Positions 5,479 to 6,299 of a DNA stretch of 6,299 bases are shown here, in pieces. Position 1 is the first letter of the stretch; each line of letters begins with the position of its first letter. Under the pieces are notes generated by a model, which was given only the letters and a program-made list of their open reading frames with translations, was not told the DNA's origin and did not search any database. The translations under genes and the position numbers were made by a program. This stretch comes from an uncultured Collinsella sp. (GTDB lineage Bacteria; Actinomycetota; Coriobacteriia; Coriobacteriales; Coriobacteriaceae), in the NCBI GenBank assembly GCA_900555815.1, contig USMR01000056.1:1-6299 (forward strand). Reading direction: 5' to 3'.

Positions 5479-6210
5479 CTAGTGCAGAATCTTGGACAGG
5501 AACTCGCGGCAGCGCGGGTTCTCGGGGTTATCGAAGAAGTGCTCGGGCGTGCCCTCCTCCAGAATGCGGCCGTCCTCCATAAAGATGACGCGGTCGGCCA
5601 CCTGGCGCGCAAAGCCCATCTCGTGCGTCACGCAGATCATGGTGATGTCCTCCTGCGCGAGCTCAATCATAACGTCCAGAACCTCCTGGACCATCTCGGG
5701 GTCGAGCGCAGAGGTCGGCTCGTCAAACAGGATGATGGGCTGCTTGGTGCACAGGGCACGGGCGATGGCCACGCGCTGCTGCTGACCACCCGAGAGGTTC
5801 TGCGGATACTCGCCGGCCTTATGCGCCATGCCGACGCGCTTGAGCGCGGCGATGGCGATCTCGGTCGCCTCCTCCTTGCTCTTCTTTTGCAGCTTGATGG
5901 GTGCGAGCGTCAGGTTGCCCAGCACCGTCATGTTGGGATACAGGTTGAACTGCTGAAACACCATGGAACTATACTTGCGAGCCATCTCCAGGTGATTCTT
6001 TTTGGTGAGCGGCGTACCGTCGATGATGACCTCGCCCGACGTGGGCTCCTCCAGATAATCGACGCAACGGATGAGCGTCGACTTACCCGAACCGGAAGGC
6101 CCGATCATTACGAGCTTTTCGCCGCGCTTGACGGTGAGATTGATATCTTTGAGCACATGCAGGTCGCCAAAGTACTTGTTGAGATGCTTGATCTCGATCA
6201 TGTCTGCCAT
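5479..6210 (-). CDS. Polar amino acid ABC transporter ATP-binding protein (GlnQ/PebC family)
   Basis: This 243-residue cytoplasmic ATPase powers the importer. All motifs are intact: aromatic A-loop (Y13/F14), Walker [10 protein letters not shown] (37-45), Q-loop FQQFNLYP (85-92, Q86), signature LSGGQQQR (139-146), Walker B IILFDEP (159-165), D-loop SALD (167-170) and switch H196 in VTHEMGF. Length and the [11 protein letters not shown] block are typical of the GlnQ/HisP group. The ATG at 6210 has AAGGGA (6216-6221) 5 nt upstream; M4 at 6201 is a weaker option. It is the first gene of the leftward operon, followed by binding protein and two permeases. From memory this is the gene order of the Campylobacter pebC-peb1A locus. 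Annotation tools may call it glnQ, but glutamine specificity is not shown. Confidence 0.96.
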   Translation of the reverse strand: MADMIEIKHLNKYFGDLHVLKDINLTVKRGEKLVMIGPSGSGKSTLIRCVDYLEEPTSGEVIIDGTPLTKKNHLEMARKYSSMVFQQFNLYPNMTVLGNLTLAPIKLQKKSKEEATEIAIAALKRVGMAHKAGEYPQNLSGGQQQRVAIARALCTKQPIILFDEPTSALDPEMVQEVLDVMIELAQEDITMICVTHEMGFARQVADRVIFMEDGRILEEGTPEHFFDNPENPRCREFLSKILH

Positions 6211-6245
6211 GAATGTCCCTTCCCTGCGTTTACACGAGTTGAACT

Positions 6246-6251
6246 ATTGTA
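6246..6251 (-). promoter_or_regulatory. Possible -10 box of the ABC importer operon
   Basis: TACAAT on the - strand differs from the consensus at one base and sits 35 nt before the ATPase start, leaving a leader of about 30 nt. No TTGACA-like hexamer is found 16-18 bp upstream; the region at 6269-6274 reads CTGCGG on this strand. An inverted repeat occupies the spacer instead. The call is tentative. Confidence 0.35.
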
Positions 6252-6271
6252 CGGAAAGAACCACGTTTCCG
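6252..6271. promoter_or_regulatory. Candidate operator: CGGAAA-N8-TTTCCG inverted repeat
   Basis: Two perfect 6-bp inverted arms, CGGAAA (6252-6257) and TTTCCG (6266-6271), are separated by 8 bp. The arms abut the proposed -10 box and span the -10/-35 spacer, where a dimeric repressor would block polymerase. I cannot match it to a known regulator consensus. Perfect 6+6 arms can arise by chance, so confidence is modest. Confidence 0.35.
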
Positions 6272-6299
6272 CAGCCCACGCTACATCCCCGTAAAGAAC

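Noticed and set aside
5482..6294. 270-residue open frame on the + strand opposite the ABC ATPase
   Set aside because: The ATPase on the - strand has every family motif. The + frame is a compositional shadow and would run through the importer's promoter region.

Overview
The window is a GC-rich bacterial segment with seven complete genes and short spacers, and no gene is cut by either edge. Three things suggest Coriobacteriia (Actinomycetota), most like Collinsella: the strongly C/G-ending codons, the anaerobe-type flavin/iron-sulfur pair, and GGGACAG-type palindromes. This placement is an inference from style; no marker gene is present.

Region 1 (1-2450, + strand) is a two-gene operon. A TATAAT box and a leader of about 100 nt with several possible hairpins precede a FAD/[2Fe-2S] subunit (143-982). 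This overlaps by 10 nt an NADPH-dependent glutamate-synthase-small-chain-like FAD/2x[4Fe-4S] subunit (973-2382). Together they look like NfnAB, the electron-bifurcating NADH-dependent reduced ferredoxin:NADP+ oxidoreductase, and the predicted non-cysteine cluster ligands are kept. A clear intrinsic terminator ends the operon.

Region 2 (2451-3180) holds a small cytidylate-kinase-like gene on the - strand. It lies between two related palindromes (2456-2510 and 3149-3179) that share a same-facing CTGTCCC core. Its real start is 3132; a longer reading frame would only translate the hairpin.

Region 3 (3181-6299, - strand) is a complete polar amino acid ABC importer, in transcription order: ATPase (6210-5479), Tat-type lipoprotein binding protein (5470-4595), permease (4569-3823) and permease (3819-3181). 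Protein sequence and gene order resemble the Campylobacter PEB1 aspartate/glutamate system, so an acidic amino acid is the best substrate guess. The upstream region has a TACAAT box next to a CGGAAA-N8-TTTCCG inverted repeat. No terminator is visible between the last permease and the kinase-like gene, so all five - strand genes may share a transcript, with a hairpin in the last junction.

Together the genes cover redox balancing between NADH, ferredoxin and NADPH, and uptake of an amino acid that could feed fermentation or nitrogen metabolism. No stretch over 300 bases lacks a gene. I saw no tRNA, rRNA, CRISPR array, insertion sequence or phage gene.
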